Of a stretch of 64,000 nucleotides of DNA, positions 8,922 through 18,999 are shown in pieces; position 1 is the first letter of the stretch; each line of letters opens with the position of its first letter. Location: positions 578 to 64,577 of the forward strand of contig JADFXU010000005.1 of assembly GCA_015233365.1 (NCBI GenBank), in the 5' to 3' direction. The notes under the pieces were generated by a model, which was not told the origin of the DNA, ran no database searches, and worked only from the letters and a program-made list of their open reading frames with translations. This DNA is from Nitrospirota bacterium. Lineage in GTDB: Bacteria; Nitrospirota; Thermodesulfovibrionia; Thermodesulfovibrionales; Dissulfurispiraceae. The position numbers and the translations under genes were made by a program.

Positions 8922-8973
8922 AGAATTCAGCAGGGTCTAACACTTTGACAAAAATAAGGAAGGAGAAACTATT

Positions 8974-9411
8974 ATGGCTACAAAAAAATCTATTGGTATT
9001 AGGACTCTCTTTGGTACTTTGATAATCGTTACCGGGCTACTTGGGTTCGCGCTTACCGCGGGACTCTGCGCCGAACAGCAGCCTGCGCCGACTGAGAACA
9101 AGGGTATCACTATTGCTCCGCTCTCAGCAGTGGACCTCGGTCCTGAAATCCCCGGGATGCAAGGTCGGCAGCTCCGGCTCCGGATGCTGACGATCGAGCC
9201 TGGCGGAGTCCTGGGCGTCCATAGTCACAAAAATCGGCCAGGGGCCGCATACATGCTTAAGGGGACGGTTATAGAACACCGTGGCGACGTGGCGAAGGAG
9301 TATGGCGCTGGGCAGACCTGGGCCGAGGATGGGAATGTGATCCACTGGCTTGAGAACAAGGGGACAAGTCCGGCAGTGTTAATCGTAACGGACATTTTCA
9401 AGCAACCGTAA
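8974..9411 (+). CDS. Exported cupin-domain protein
   Basis: Signal peptide; LRMLTIEPGGVLGVHSHKNRPGAAYMLKGTVIEHRGD cupin motif. Confidence 0.8.
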   Translation: MATKKSIGIRTLFGTLIIVTGLLGFALTAGLCAEQQPAPTENKGITIAPLSAVDLGPEIPGMQGRQLRLRMLTIEPGGVLGVHSHKNRPGAAYMLKGTVIEHRGDVAKEYGAGQTWAEDGNVIHWLENKGTSPAVLIVTDIFKQP

Positions 9412-9613
9412 GGACTGAGGGAGAGGGGCCCGCACCTAAGAAAAAATAGCGAGTGAGGCTCTCAAATAATAAGCCTAACTTGTCGCTTCAAACTGATCGG
9501 TAGTAGCGCCGGCGGAACTTTGCGTTACGCTTAGTTCTTTCGGCAATATTCACTGTAAATGTCTTTCGGCATCTTTTTTCCAGATGCCGCTTTCTACTGT
9601 TATGCTTTTTTGT

Positions 9614-10405
9614 CTATTGTTGAACTTTTTTTGTCGAATTCAAAGGCTGTTTATTATTACCCAATTTCAACTCTATTTGCGAGCAAAAGCCGTGGAGCAT
9701 TTTCATCTCCCAGTATGTGAGTCCCGCCCTGCCGATAAAATATTTCAAGTTATCCATTATCTGTTTTTCCAGATTTCTGTCGCCGCGGGGAATATAGTCC
9801 AGCAGAGTTATGATCTTTGCTATCCGCCCGTAAAGTGAGTCAAGTTCTCCATGGGTGACAAGGCTGCTCCTTCTGTGCCTTGATTGCGGAGGAGTGACCT
9901 GAACAGTCTGTTTACTGTACGGCACCCTTGAAAGTGCATAGGCCACGACCATTACGGCGTGTGAGAGGTTTAAGGAAGGTTGTTCATTATTGGCCGGGAT
10001 GGTCAGGAGAAGGCCGCATTCGTTGACCTCTTCGTTATACAGCCCCCTGTCCTCCCTGCCGAAAAGGAGGGCGACTTTATTTTTAGTTGCGACGTCATAC
10101 AGTCTTTGTGCCGCCTGATCCAGAGGGAGGGTCATGCCGCGCCGCTTCCCGGTCCTCCGGGCCACGGCTACGACAAGCTGTTTATCGTCAATTGCAGCGT
10201 TGAGGCAGGCATAATGCTTTGCCCCTTCCAGGACATCAAGGGCGTTATGCGCAAGCCGTTGGGCCTCATCGTTGATTTCTGCGGCCTTCACAAGGCAAAG
10301 GGCCTTGAAGCCCATGTTCTTCATCGCGCGCGCAGAGGCGCCGATATTGGCGGGCTCCCGCGGCTCGACAAGTACAAAAGACACGTTGTTTTTCCAAAGG
10401 GGCAT
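9614..10405 (-). CDS. trmJ: TrmH-family tRNA/rRNA methyltransferase, TrmJ-like
   Basis: FVLVEPREPANIGASARAMKNMGF; LLFGREDRGLYNEEV; SLNLSHAVMVVAY. Confidence 0.88.
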   Translation of the reverse strand: MPLWKNNVSFVLVEPREPANIGASARAMKNMGFKALCLVKAAEINDEAQRLAHNALDVLEGAKHYACLNAAIDDKQLVVAVARRTGKRRGMTLPLDQAAQRLYDVATKNKVALLFGREDRGLYNEEVNECGLLLTIPANNEQPSLNLSHAVMVVAYALSRVPYSKQTVQVTPPQSRHRRSSLVTHGELDSLYGRIAKIITLLDYIPRGDRNLEKQIMDNLKYFIGRAGLTYWEMKMLHGFCSQIELKLGNNKQPLNSTKKVQQ

Positions 10406-10446
10406 ATCCTGAAAATTCCGCCATTCCCGGCCTGTACCTCTGTTTC

Positions 10447-10480
10447 AAAAAAAGGGGTGAAAGTTTTAGACTCTCACCCC
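10447..10480 (-). terminator. Rho-independent terminator
   Basis: Minus strand: ggggtga-gagtctaaaactt-tcacccc followed by TTTTTTT, downstream of gene 10507..10794. Confidence 0.75.
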
Positions 10481-10506
10481 CTTATACCCTTCAATGCCGG
10501 TTACTA

Positions 10507-10794
10507 TTAATAACCGCTGCTCTTCTTCTTTGCAGGTGCAGGTGCCATCTCTTTCATGCACTTGCCATCCTTAACAGTCACCTTGTCTCCGACCTTTGCG
10601 TCTTTGCACATAGTGTCAACTTTTGTCTCTTTTCCGGCTGCATCCTTGATGGTGACGGATTTCGCATCCATCTTGGTAACAGTGCCTTTAACTTCCTTTG
10701 CAGCATCCTTCGCATCAGCCGCGAATGTAAGACCTACCATGCCCAATGTGAATACCAAAGCCACCAATAAAGCGATAATAGATTTCATCTTCAT
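10507..10794 (-). CDS. Small exported protein of unknown function
   Basis: Signal peptide, KGTVTKMDAKSVTIKDAAGKETKVDTMCKDAKVGDKVTVKDGKCMK (small beta-domain), 95 aa. Confidence 0.7.
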   Translation of the reverse strand: MKMKSIIALLVALVFTLGMVGLTFAADAKDAAKEVKGTVTKMDAKSVTIKDAAGKETKVDTMCKDAKVGDKVTVKDGKCMKEMAPAPAKKKSSGY

Positions 10795-10964
10795 GCCTCA
10801 TTCACCCCCTTCATTTATTTATTTAACAGCAAAGGCAACGAATGTGCCCGATAATTCCCCATTATACACTATTTGATTTTTTTAAAACAATATTGTCAGG
10901 AGTTTCCCGATAGTTGCGTTTTGTCGGATTATTATCTATAGTAATCAATAAAAAGGAAACTGGC

Positions 10965-13211
10965 ATGGGTGAAGGCTTTAAAGGTGCGATTGTCTCATGT
11001 GCCGTTCTCTTTGCATTATTTTTTATTTGTGTATCTGATACCTTCGCCTGCAGCGGGCCGGCGCCTGTACGCTCAATCAGTATCGACGTTCAGCGGGTAT
11101 TCCTCAACAATTCCATTACCGGCATTACCATCAGTGACGTTGTCGGCCTTCTGAGAAAAGGATTTCCCTCCGCGTCTGTCTCTCTTAACAATCCGGATGC
11201 CGGAGTGCACATCGCTGTTTCAATAAGCGGTGGAAAAAAAGGACCTGTTACGGACCGTTTCGCAAGGGGGAGAGATTACGATTATCTGCAATACCCGGAC
11301 CATGAATATCACTGGGCCTCATCCCGCAAGGCCGGTCATATAGTCCTGGCCCTTACATCACCGTCTTTTCAGGGAGTGAGCTTCGGGCTTTATGGACTGC
11401 TCCAGGAGAAGCTGGGATTTAAATTTTACCATCCCAGGAGGACCATTGTTCCTGTTCACAAACAATGGCCGCTGCCGGCTGACTTTCAATGGAATGCCTT
11501 TCCCCGCTTTGACAAGAAAGGATTTCATCTGCACTCGCTTCATCCCATCGAACTTGCCGAGCAACTGAACAATCCGGATTATCCCGATGCAGCCGGGGAC
11601 TTGAGAGAGTATATCGACTGGCTTGCCAGAAACCGGCAGAATGTACTGCAGTTCTATCTTTTGAGAGGCATAGATAGATCGCGTTGGATCACTCATGCCG
11701 GCGAACTCGCAGCGTATGCGCACAAAAGAGGCATACTGGCGGGAGTCGAATTCTCTCTTTTCATGGTCCAGCAAAAGGCCTTTCAGAGCATAAATCTATT
11801 CAGGTTAATCCCTTCCTATAAACGGCAGATAGACAGTACCCTTTCATGGATATTCCGGGTCAAATGGGATTACATCACCGTAGATTTCAGTATGGGCGAA
11901 TATATGCCCGACCTCGCTTCATTGATGCCCGAGCTTAAAGCATACCTTATCAGGCAAGCCAATGAGAGATATAAAACCAGGGTAATGGTCCCCACGCATG
12001 TTATTAACGAAGGATCCGGATGCCAGCTTGGACCTCAGGCCCCCGGCATGCGGGTTTCAGCTATTCAGAGAAACGGTTCAGGGGGTGGAGATATGAGAGC
12101 CGGCATTCTGATTCATACAGTCATGTTTTATTCACTCCAGGACGCTCACGCCCCTGTATATGGCGATGCCAATCTGCAGTGTATGCTTGCCAGGGCAATA
12201 CGGGAAAACAAATGCCGGGAGACATGGTATTGGCCCGAAGCGGCCTACTGGGTTTCCTTTGATAATTCTGTTCCGCTGCTTCTGCTTCCTTATCTGGAGG
12301 CGAGGTGGACCGATATGAAGACAATAAAGAAAGCGGGCATTGATAATCACCTCACTTTCAGTTCAGGCTGGGAATGGGGCTATTGGCTTGTTGACTGGAG
12401 CATTGCCAGGTGGTCCTGGAGCTACACAGGAAATGGTCCCTTGCATCAGGAGACTTTTTCGGGACCCCTCGGGGTATTGCATGATCTGTTCCCTGATGCC
12501 CGCATATACCGGTTATTTCAGAGGGCATTATATATTCAGAACTACTTTCTGAAGGGCAGGGGAATGATAGCTTTTCTGTCTGCTCTCGACCCTTCGGCAG
12601 AGCTCTCGTGGCCATTCAACCGCCCTTTTCAGCCGAGGCCGTTCTTTTCCAGTTCGTGGCTGCTATATCAGGCAACGGATGCAGAAGCAAAACAGATCGC
12701 AGAGTCCACGGCATCGGAACTTGAAAAATACGCCACTGATATGAATGAAGTGGTGGACGGGCTCGAACGGGAAATCCGCCTGAATTATGCCGGGGGCAAA
12801 GGGATCTCTCCGGAGCTTTCCCTGATAGCTTGCGAATTGACAAGGTCGCTCAAAGTGACCTCACTCAGGGCGCAGCACCGTGCTTTGACCATCAGGGCAC
12901 TCCTGGCGCAGAGGAAAGGACACTGGTGGCAGCCTGCGACTCATGAAGCGGAACTGCTGCTGCAGCAAGCTGCCCGGCTACGGCAGGAGGCACTTGTGGC
13001 TGTGCGCCTGCAGGAACAGATTTACCGCTATCCGGTCAGCCTTATTGCCCGGCAGCGAAAGAATTTCACCGCATACCATTTCGGTTATCTTTATCCGGCT
13101 AGCGAGCTTTTTTTCTGGCGCCGCGAGGAGGAACAGGTCCGGCACAGGCGTTTCGATGCATTTTATATGGACATTTGGGACTTCGGAAGGATTTGCGGGC
13201 TAAAAGATTAA
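10965..13211 (+). CDS. Exported glycoside-hydrolase-like protein (GH67/GH20 N-terminal-domain-like) of unknown function
   Basis: Signal peptide; GVSFGLYGLLQEKLGFKFYHPRRTIVP resembles the N-domain motif of alpha-glucuronidase/hexosaminidase-like enzymes; alternative start at 10914. Confidence 0.5.
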   Translation: MGEGFKGAIVSCAVLFALFFICVSDTFACSGPAPVRSISIDVQRVFLNNSITGITISDVVGLLRKGFPSASVSLNNPDAGVHIAVSISGGKKGPVTDRFARGRDYDYLQYPDHEYHWASSRKAGHIVLALTSPSFQGVSFGLYGLLQEKLGFKFYHPRRTIVPVHKQWPLPADFQWNAFPRFDKKGFHLHSLHPIELAEQLNNPDYPDAAGDLREYIDWLARNRQNVLQFYLLRGIDRSRWITHAGELAAYAHKRGILAGVEFSLFMVQQKAFQSINLFRLIPSYKRQIDSTLSWIFRVKWDYITVDFSMGEYMPDLASLMPELKAYLIRQANERYKTRVMVPTHVINEGSGCQLGPQAPGMRVSAIQRNGSGGGDMRAGILIHTVMFYSLQDAHAPVYGDANLQCMLARAIRENKCRETWYWPEAAYWVSFDNSVPLLLLPYLEARWTDMKTIKKAGIDNHLTFSSGWEWGYWLVDWSIARWSWSYTGNGPLHQETFSGPLGVLHDLFPDARIYRLFQRALYIQNYFLKGRGMIAFLSALDPSAELSWPFNRPFQPRPFFSSSWLLYQATDAEAKQIAESTASELEKYATDMNEVVDGLEREIRLNYAGGKGISPELSLIACELTRSLKVTSLRAQHRALTIRALLAQRKGHWWQPATHEAELLLQQAARLRQEALVAVRLQEQIYRYPVSLIARQRKNFTAYHFGYLYPASELFFWRREEEQVRHRRFDAFYMDIWDFGRICGLKD

Positions 13212-13876
13212 GTGCGATGCTGGACGGTATTGAGCAGTTCCCGGTAATCTTTTAAAACGGGGAACTCAGGGGTTACCGTATCTTTCTTTTTTGAACTGGC
13301 CCCTGTCTTGAGCAGGAGATATTTTATCCCGAAGGTTTTAGCTGTTCTAAGCACTTCGGCCGTATCGTCAATAAAGAGCGTCCGTTCCTTGTCGAATTTC
13401 AGCATTGTTTCGACCTTCTCCCAGAACTCAACCATTTCCTTGGGAAATCCCATCTCATAAGAAGTGATGCATCTGTCGAAGTATCCGCCTATCTCGGTTT
13501 TTTTCAATTTGATATCGAGGACCTTATAGTGGGCATTGGTGAGCATGAAAACTTTTTTTTTGTCTTTCTTCATCGCCTTCAGGAAATCCTCGACATGGGG
13601 ATGCACTTCGATCATGTGTTTTATCTGTTCCTTGAGCGCCGGGATATCAAGGTGAAGTTCATTCGACCAGAAATCGATGTCGGTCCAGTTCAGAGTGCCT
13701 TCATGGGATTTGTACATGGCGAACAATATATCTTTTGCCTTTCCGAAAGTGACGCCATGTTTTTCAGAGTATTTTTCAGGGACAAGGTGCTCCCAGAAAT
13801 AATCATCAAAATACTTGTCCAGAAGCGTTCCATCCATGTCCAGCAGTATGCAATCGATATGTTTCAGAGGGATCAC
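13208..13876 (-). CDS. HAD-family hydrolase, YrfG (GMP/IMP nucleotidase)-like
   Basis: ILLDMDGTLLDKYFDDYFWEHLVPEKYSEKHG; MLTNAHYKVLDIKLKKT; LFIDDTAEVLRTAKTFGI. Confidence 0.8.
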   Translation of the reverse strand: MIPLKHIDCILLDMDGTLLDKYFDDYFWEHLVPEKYSEKHGVTFGKAKDILFAMYKSHEGTLNWTDIDFWSNELHLDIPALKEQIKHMIEVHPHVEDFLKAMKKDKKKVFMLTNAHYKVLDIKLKKTEIGGYFDRCITSYEMGFPKEMVEFWEKVETMLKFDKERTLFIDDTAEVLRTAKTFGIKYLLLKTGASSKKKDTVTPEFPVLKDYRELLNTVQHRT

Positions 13877-13893
13877 TAGATTCCTATCGTTCC

Positions 13894-14085
13894 TGCAATC
13901 CAGGCAGTGGATAAGTCTCTGAAGCGAATCGCGGAGTCTTGGTAACAGTTCTCGGCGAAGTGAGCGTCAAGCAGTCGCAATGTCTGAGCCCGTAGGGCGA
14001 GTTTTGCGACTGTAGTGAACGAGCCGCTAGAACTGTCAAGACGCAGCGTCTGAGCGTAAGAGACTTATCCACTGCCTGGATTGCA
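13894..14085. repeat. 192-bp nested palindromic intergenic element
   Basis: Perfect 27-bp outer inverted repeat (13894-13920 / 14059-14085) plus nested arms gtcttg/caagac, acagttct/agaactgt, cagtcgcaa/ttgcgactg and gccc-gta-gggc. Confidence 0.85.
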
Positions 14086-14089
14086 GCTA

Positions 14090-14647
14090 TCATTCTTCGG
14101 AGCTGTACCATGAGAGGTCGATATAATCCCGGGTCCTTTTGTGGATGAGTTCAAGAATCCCCTTGAGTTCCTCGAAAATCTGATCGAACAGCTTGTCATC
14201 ATCCAGGTCATTGGCCTCGATATCATAGACGTAGGAAATCTCATATTCTTTGGAGGGCTGCTCGCTGGGGATTATTTCTTTTGCAAAGAGCACCGGTTGC
14301 GTATCGGGATACTCTTCCTCCACTTCCGCAAGCAGCGCCTCGATGTCGGTATAATCTTCCATTATCGGCAGTTTTATTTCGAATTCCAGTTCCAGCGAGG
14401 TATCGGCATCCATCGAGTTTTCATCCGTATCATCCTCGTATAGAGTCATTCCCGTCTGAAAGGCATCATACGTGAAGGATACCGTTGCAGTCAGCGCATA
14501 AGGGGGCTCCATATTGGGCAGTACGAGCGAGAACCTGCTCTCCCGGTCAAGAGTGAACTGCTCTATGAACACCTGCATATTGAATATTTCGAGGTAGCTT
14601 TTTGCAGATTCGGCGATCTTCATTTGAACTTCTTCAAAACGTGTCAT
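14090..14647 (-). CDS. Hypothetical acidic protein
   Basis: 185 aa uninterrupted, strongly acidic (DEDTDENSMDADTSLELEFE); no family recognised. Confidence 0.6.
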   Translation of the reverse strand: MTRFEEVQMKIAESAKSYLEIFNMQVFIEQFTLDRESRFSLVLPNMEPPYALTATVSFTYDAFQTGMTLYEDDTDENSMDADTSLELEFEIKLPIMEDYTDIEALLAEVEEEYPDTQPVLFAKEIIPSEQPSKEYEISYVYDIEANDLDDDKLFDQIFEELKGILELIHKRTRDYIDLSWYSSEE

Positions 14648-14670
14648 GGTGCCTCCCGGAAAGCGTTGAG

Positions 14671-14775
14671 CGTTATAGCGTTCGTCGCGTTATAGCGTTA
14701 AAGGTGTAAAACAAATTATATTATAGTTAGTGAGGGAAGTCTTTAACGCTGAACGCTACAAACGCTATAACGCTG
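14671..14775. repeat. Imperfect inverted repeat built from agcgttatagcgtt units
   Basis: agcgttatagcgttcgtcgcgttatagcgttaaag versus the reverse complement of ctttaacgctgaacgctacaaacgctataacgct. Confidence 0.65.
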
Positions 14776-14791
14776 TAGCAGCAATTATAAC

Positions 14792-15726
<935 letters not shown>

Positions 15727-15731
15727 GGGAC

Positions 15732-17129
15732 ATGGATTCTATCGGCAACTGGTTCTCGAATAATCTCGATATGGTTTTTTTTATCTATGGTCTCGCCTTT
15801 TTCGTGATGGGAATGGCGATTTTTATTCTGTCGAAAAAAGAAAGCATATTCAGGATTGCCGATATATTTGGTCTTTTGGCTGTCTTCGGGCTGGTTCACG
15901 GCGTTAATGAATGGCTGGAGATGTGGAAGATCATAAAGGGAGGCAGTTATTTACTGGAGCTGCTGCGTGTGTTGTGTCTTATAACATCATTTTCCTTCCT
16001 GTGCGAATTCGGAAGGAGACTTTTCATAATAAATACGCATGAAGGCTCTCCTGCATGGCGGAAGAAAATTGCCCGCTGCCCGGGGTGGTTTTTCCCTGTG
16101 GCTGTCGGTTTTTTCATCTTAATTTTTGTTCTTGCATTGCATGATTTCCAGGGTGCGGGAAGCATCTGGACAAGGTATCTTATAGGGTTCCCCGGCGCTT
16201 TTTTTACCGGCACCGGATTTTTTTCCTACTACCGGCGCGAGAGAGAGGTATTGAGAGAGATTAATGCAAAACGCTGCTTCCTGACGACCGGTTCCGTATT
16301 CTGTGTTTACGGAGTTTTGAGCGGTTTAGTGGTGCCACGGGGGGATTTTTTCCCTTCCAATCTGATCAACGCCGATTCTTTCCTTGCTGTGACGCATATC
16401 CCCGTACAGCTTTTGAGGGCCGTATGCGCCGTTGTTGCAGCCTTATCGGTAGGAAAGATGCTCGCCATCTTCGATTGGGAAACGAAAAGGAAAGGTGAGG
16501 AGGACAAGCTTGAAAAGCACCGCCTGCTTCTCATAGCTGCTGAGAAGCAGGTGATTGAAACGCAGTTGAGGATGCTGCAGGCCCAGATGGAACCGCATTT
16601 CCTTTTCAACACCCTGGCAAATATAATAAGCCTCACTGATATCAATCCTGGAAACGCGAAGAGGATGCTCCATCACCTCGCTGAATTGCTGCGGGTCTCG
16701 CTTAAGCGTTCCAGGGAGGAGCTATCCACTCTCGACGAGGAAGCCGACCTGCTCGGAAATTATCTGAGCATATTCCGCATACGCATGGGAGAGAGACTGA
16801 ATTTTGAGATAGACATCACTGAAGATTTGCGGTGCGTGGCGTTCCCGCCCATGCTCATACAGCCGCTGGTCGAAAACGCGGTCAGACACGGCATCGAACC
16901 CAAGGTGGAAGGCGGCAGTGTAACGGTCAAGGCCATACTGGCGGACAGCCGTCTGCGCCTGATCGTTACCGATACCGGTCTTGGCTTGCCGGTACAGCCG
17001 AACTGTGACGGTACCGGGCTTGCCAATGTAAGGGCCCGCCTCCAGGCTCTTTACGGGGACGGGGCTTGTCTTGTCCTTGAGGAGAACAATCCCTGCGGCA
17101 TAATCGCTACCATCGAGGTGCCGGTATGA
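15732..17129 (+). CDS. LytS-type membrane sensor histidine kinase (His_kinase family)
   Basis: MEPHFLFNTLANIISL...ELLRVSLKR; HATPase VENAVRHGIEPK; multi-TM N-terminus; track start 15612 lies inside bioD. Confidence 0.85.
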   Translation: MDSIGNWFSNNLDMVFFIYGLAFFVMGMAIFILSKKESIFRIADIFGLLAVFGLVHGVNEWLEMWKIIKGGSYLLELLRVLCLITSFSFLCEFGRRLFIINTHEGSPAWRKKIARCPGWFFPVAVGFFILIFVLALHDFQGAGSIWTRYLIGFPGAFFTGTGFFSYYRREREVLREINAKRCFLTTGSVFCVYGVLSGLVVPRGDFFPSNLINADSFLAVTHIPVQLLRAVCAVVAALSVGKMLAIFDWETKRKGEEDKLEKHRLLLIAAEKQVIETQLRMLQAQMEPHFLFNTLANIISLTDINPGNAKRMLHHLAELLRVSLKRSREELSTLDEEADLLGNYLSIFRIRMGERLNFEIDITEDLRCVAFPPMLIQPLVENAVRHGIEPKVEGGSVTVKAILADSRLRLIVTDTGLGLPVQPNCDGTGLANVRARLQALYGDGACLVLEENNPCGIIATIEVPV

Positions 17130-17881
17130 GCGTGCGGGCACTGATCGTAGATGACGAACCGCATCTTGTCGATTATCTTGCCGGTCGGCTTGCCGTGCTA
17201 TGGCCGGAACTGGAGATATGCGGCACTGCAATAAATGGGATCGACGGCCTTGAGAAGATCAATAAGGAAAAGCCGGACCTTGTTTTCCTGGATATAAAGA
17301 TGCCGGGATTGACAGGTCTGGACGTCGCAGGCAGGATGAGCCATCCAAGTCTTGTAGTATTCATCACCGCCTACAACAAATACGCTGTCAAGGCGTTCGA
17401 GGAGGAGGCCGTTGATTATCTGCTCAAGCCTATAAGCGACGAGCGCCTCAGTCTGACCATAGCCCGGACCAAGAAGCGTCTTGAGCAAAACGAGGGCCTG
17501 AAGAGGATGGAGGGGTTCCTGTCCAGGCTCACACTTGCAATGGCCCGCAAGGACGCCTACCTGAACTTTATTCGGGCAGCTTCAGGGCGTGCCACGCGTT
17601 TAATCCCTGTTGATGAAGTCCTTTTTTTCAGATCAACGGAAAAATATACTGCCGTATTTACAAAAGACCGGGAATTTCTGATCCGCGTCCCCATTGTCGA
17701 TCTTATTAAACAGCTCGATCCCGAAAAGTTCTGGCAGATACATCGTTCAACGGTAGTCAATGTGTCCAGGGTCGCATCCGCAGTCCGTGATGAAGCGGGC
17801 CGCCTTGTCCTCAAAGTCAGAGATTCCCAGGCATCCCTTGTGGTGAGCCGCCCTTTTGTCCATCTCTTTAAACAGATGTGA
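17126..17881 (+). CDS. LytTR-family response regulator
   Basis: ALIVDDEPHLVDYL, LVFLDIKMPG, LKPI; LytTR domain FIRAASGRATRLIPVDEVLFFRSTEKYTAVFT...FWQIHRSTVVNV. Confidence 0.9.
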   Translation: MSVRALIVDDEPHLVDYLAGRLAVLWPELEICGTAINGIDGLEKINKEKPDLVFLDIKMPGLTGLDVAGRMSHPSLVVFITAYNKYAVKAFEEEAVDYLLKPISDERLSLTIARTKKRLEQNEGLKRMEGFLSRLTLAMARKDAYLNFIRAASGRATRLIPVDEVLFFRSTEKYTAVFTKDREFLIRVPIVDLIKQLDPEKFWQIHRSTVVNVSRVASAVRDEAGRLVLKVRDSQASLVVSRPFVHLFKQM

Positions 17882-18083
17882 TTCTAATACTTCCAATAAT
17901 TTCATCGCGTCAATATGCGTTTCAAGCCATATATCAGCGTTTTGTCGCAAATAATTGAATTGTAGGATGACTTTTTGAAAAATAGAAGTATAATAGAAAT
18001 AAAAAAAACTAATGATACCTGAAAGAAAACATAATGATTCAATTTCAGAGAGAGTTGTCGGGAAACATTTTTTTATTTCCCTC

Positions 18084-18111
18084 TTGACATCCGCAATAAT
18101 CTGTTTAAAAT
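18084..18111 (+). promoter_or_regulatory. Candidate sigma70 promoter for the FGE-mtrAB-like operon
   Basis: TTGACA (18084-18089), 16-nt spacer, TAAAAT (18106-18111). Confidence 0.45.
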
Positions 18112-18171
18112 TTAAGCATATGTGTATCTATAGATAATGAAACTGAAAATACTAAGATCAGGGGGTGTAAG

Positions 18172-18999
18172 ATGGCATTAAGAATTCCGTTTGTTGTGTT
18201 GATGTTTTTCCTTGTTGTCTCTCCAGTTGTTGTCAATGCAGAAACCCCGATTACAGACCCGGTAACGGGTATGGAGCTTGTCTTCATCAAGGGCGGCTGT
18301 TATGACATGGGAGACTCAGCCGGCGATGGCGACAGCAACGAGAGGCCGGTTCATGAGGTATGTGTGAATGATTTTTACATGGGCAAGTACGACGTGACCA
18401 ACGAGCAGTTCAGAAAATTCCAACCTGAACATAATAGCGGCGGTTTTGAGGGTTTATCGCTAAATGGTGATAAACAGCCGGTTGTCTTTGTTTCATGGGA
18501 TGATGCTGTCGCCTTTGCCAAATGGCTATCACAAAAGACGGGACAGACTTACAGGCTGCCTACCGAAGCCGAGTGGGAATATGCTGCCCGCGCCGGGACA
18601 AAGACGAAATATTTCTGGGGCAATAATCCTGACGAAGCCTGTAAATATGCAAACGTCTCTGATATGAGCGCAAAGAAACGCTGGAAGACCTGGCCGGCTT
18701 TTTACTGCGATGACAAGTTCCTGGTCTCAGCTCCTGTCGGGAGCTTTCAGCCTAACCAGTTTGGATTGTACGACATGCTGGGGAATGTCTGGCAGTGGTG
18801 CGAGGACGTTTATAGCAGTTCGGCCTATACCAGGCTCCCCAAAAACAACCCCGTATTCGAGGGGTCCGGAGAGTATCACGTCGAGCGTGGGGGCGGCTGG
18901 AGCAACGGGCCTCTGGGTGTCAGGGTTTCCCATCGCGTTCCGCTTACGCCGGAATTCGGCCATCATGCACTCGGGTTCCGTCTCGTGAGGGTCAAATGA
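18172..18999 (+). CDS. Formylglycine-generating-enzyme (SUMF1)-family protein, exported
   Basis: MELVFIKGGCYDMGDSAGDGDSNERPVHEVCVNDFYMGKYDVTNEQF; RLPTEAEWEYAARAGTKTKYFWG; GLYDMLGNVWQWCED; GFRLVRV. Confidence 0.9.
   Translation: MALRIPFVVLMFFLVVSPVVVNAETPITDPVTGMELVFIKGGCYDMGDSAGDGDSNERPVHEVCVNDFYMGKYDVTNEQFRKFQPEHNSGGFEGLSLNGDKQPVVFVSWDDAVAFAKWLSQKTGQTYRLPTEAEWEYAARAGTKTKYFWGNNPDEACKYANVSDMSAKKRWKTWPAFYCDDKFLVSAPVGSFQPNQFGLYDMLGNVWQWCEDVYSSSAYTRLPKNNPVFEGSGEYHVERGGGWSNGPLGVRVSHRVPLTPEFGHHALGFRLVRVK

Noticed and set aside
13894-14085. Possible tRNA, rRNA fragment or CRISPR in intergenic palindromes (also 47830-47954, 61194-61330)
   Set aside because: No T-loop/anticodon signature or regular repeat-spacer pattern; nested inverted repeats fit REP/MITE or leader-RNA better.
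13884-14111. 75-aa minus-strand ORF in the nested palindrome
   Set aside because: Lies within the inverted-repeat element; the translation is low-quality and tracks the palindrome.
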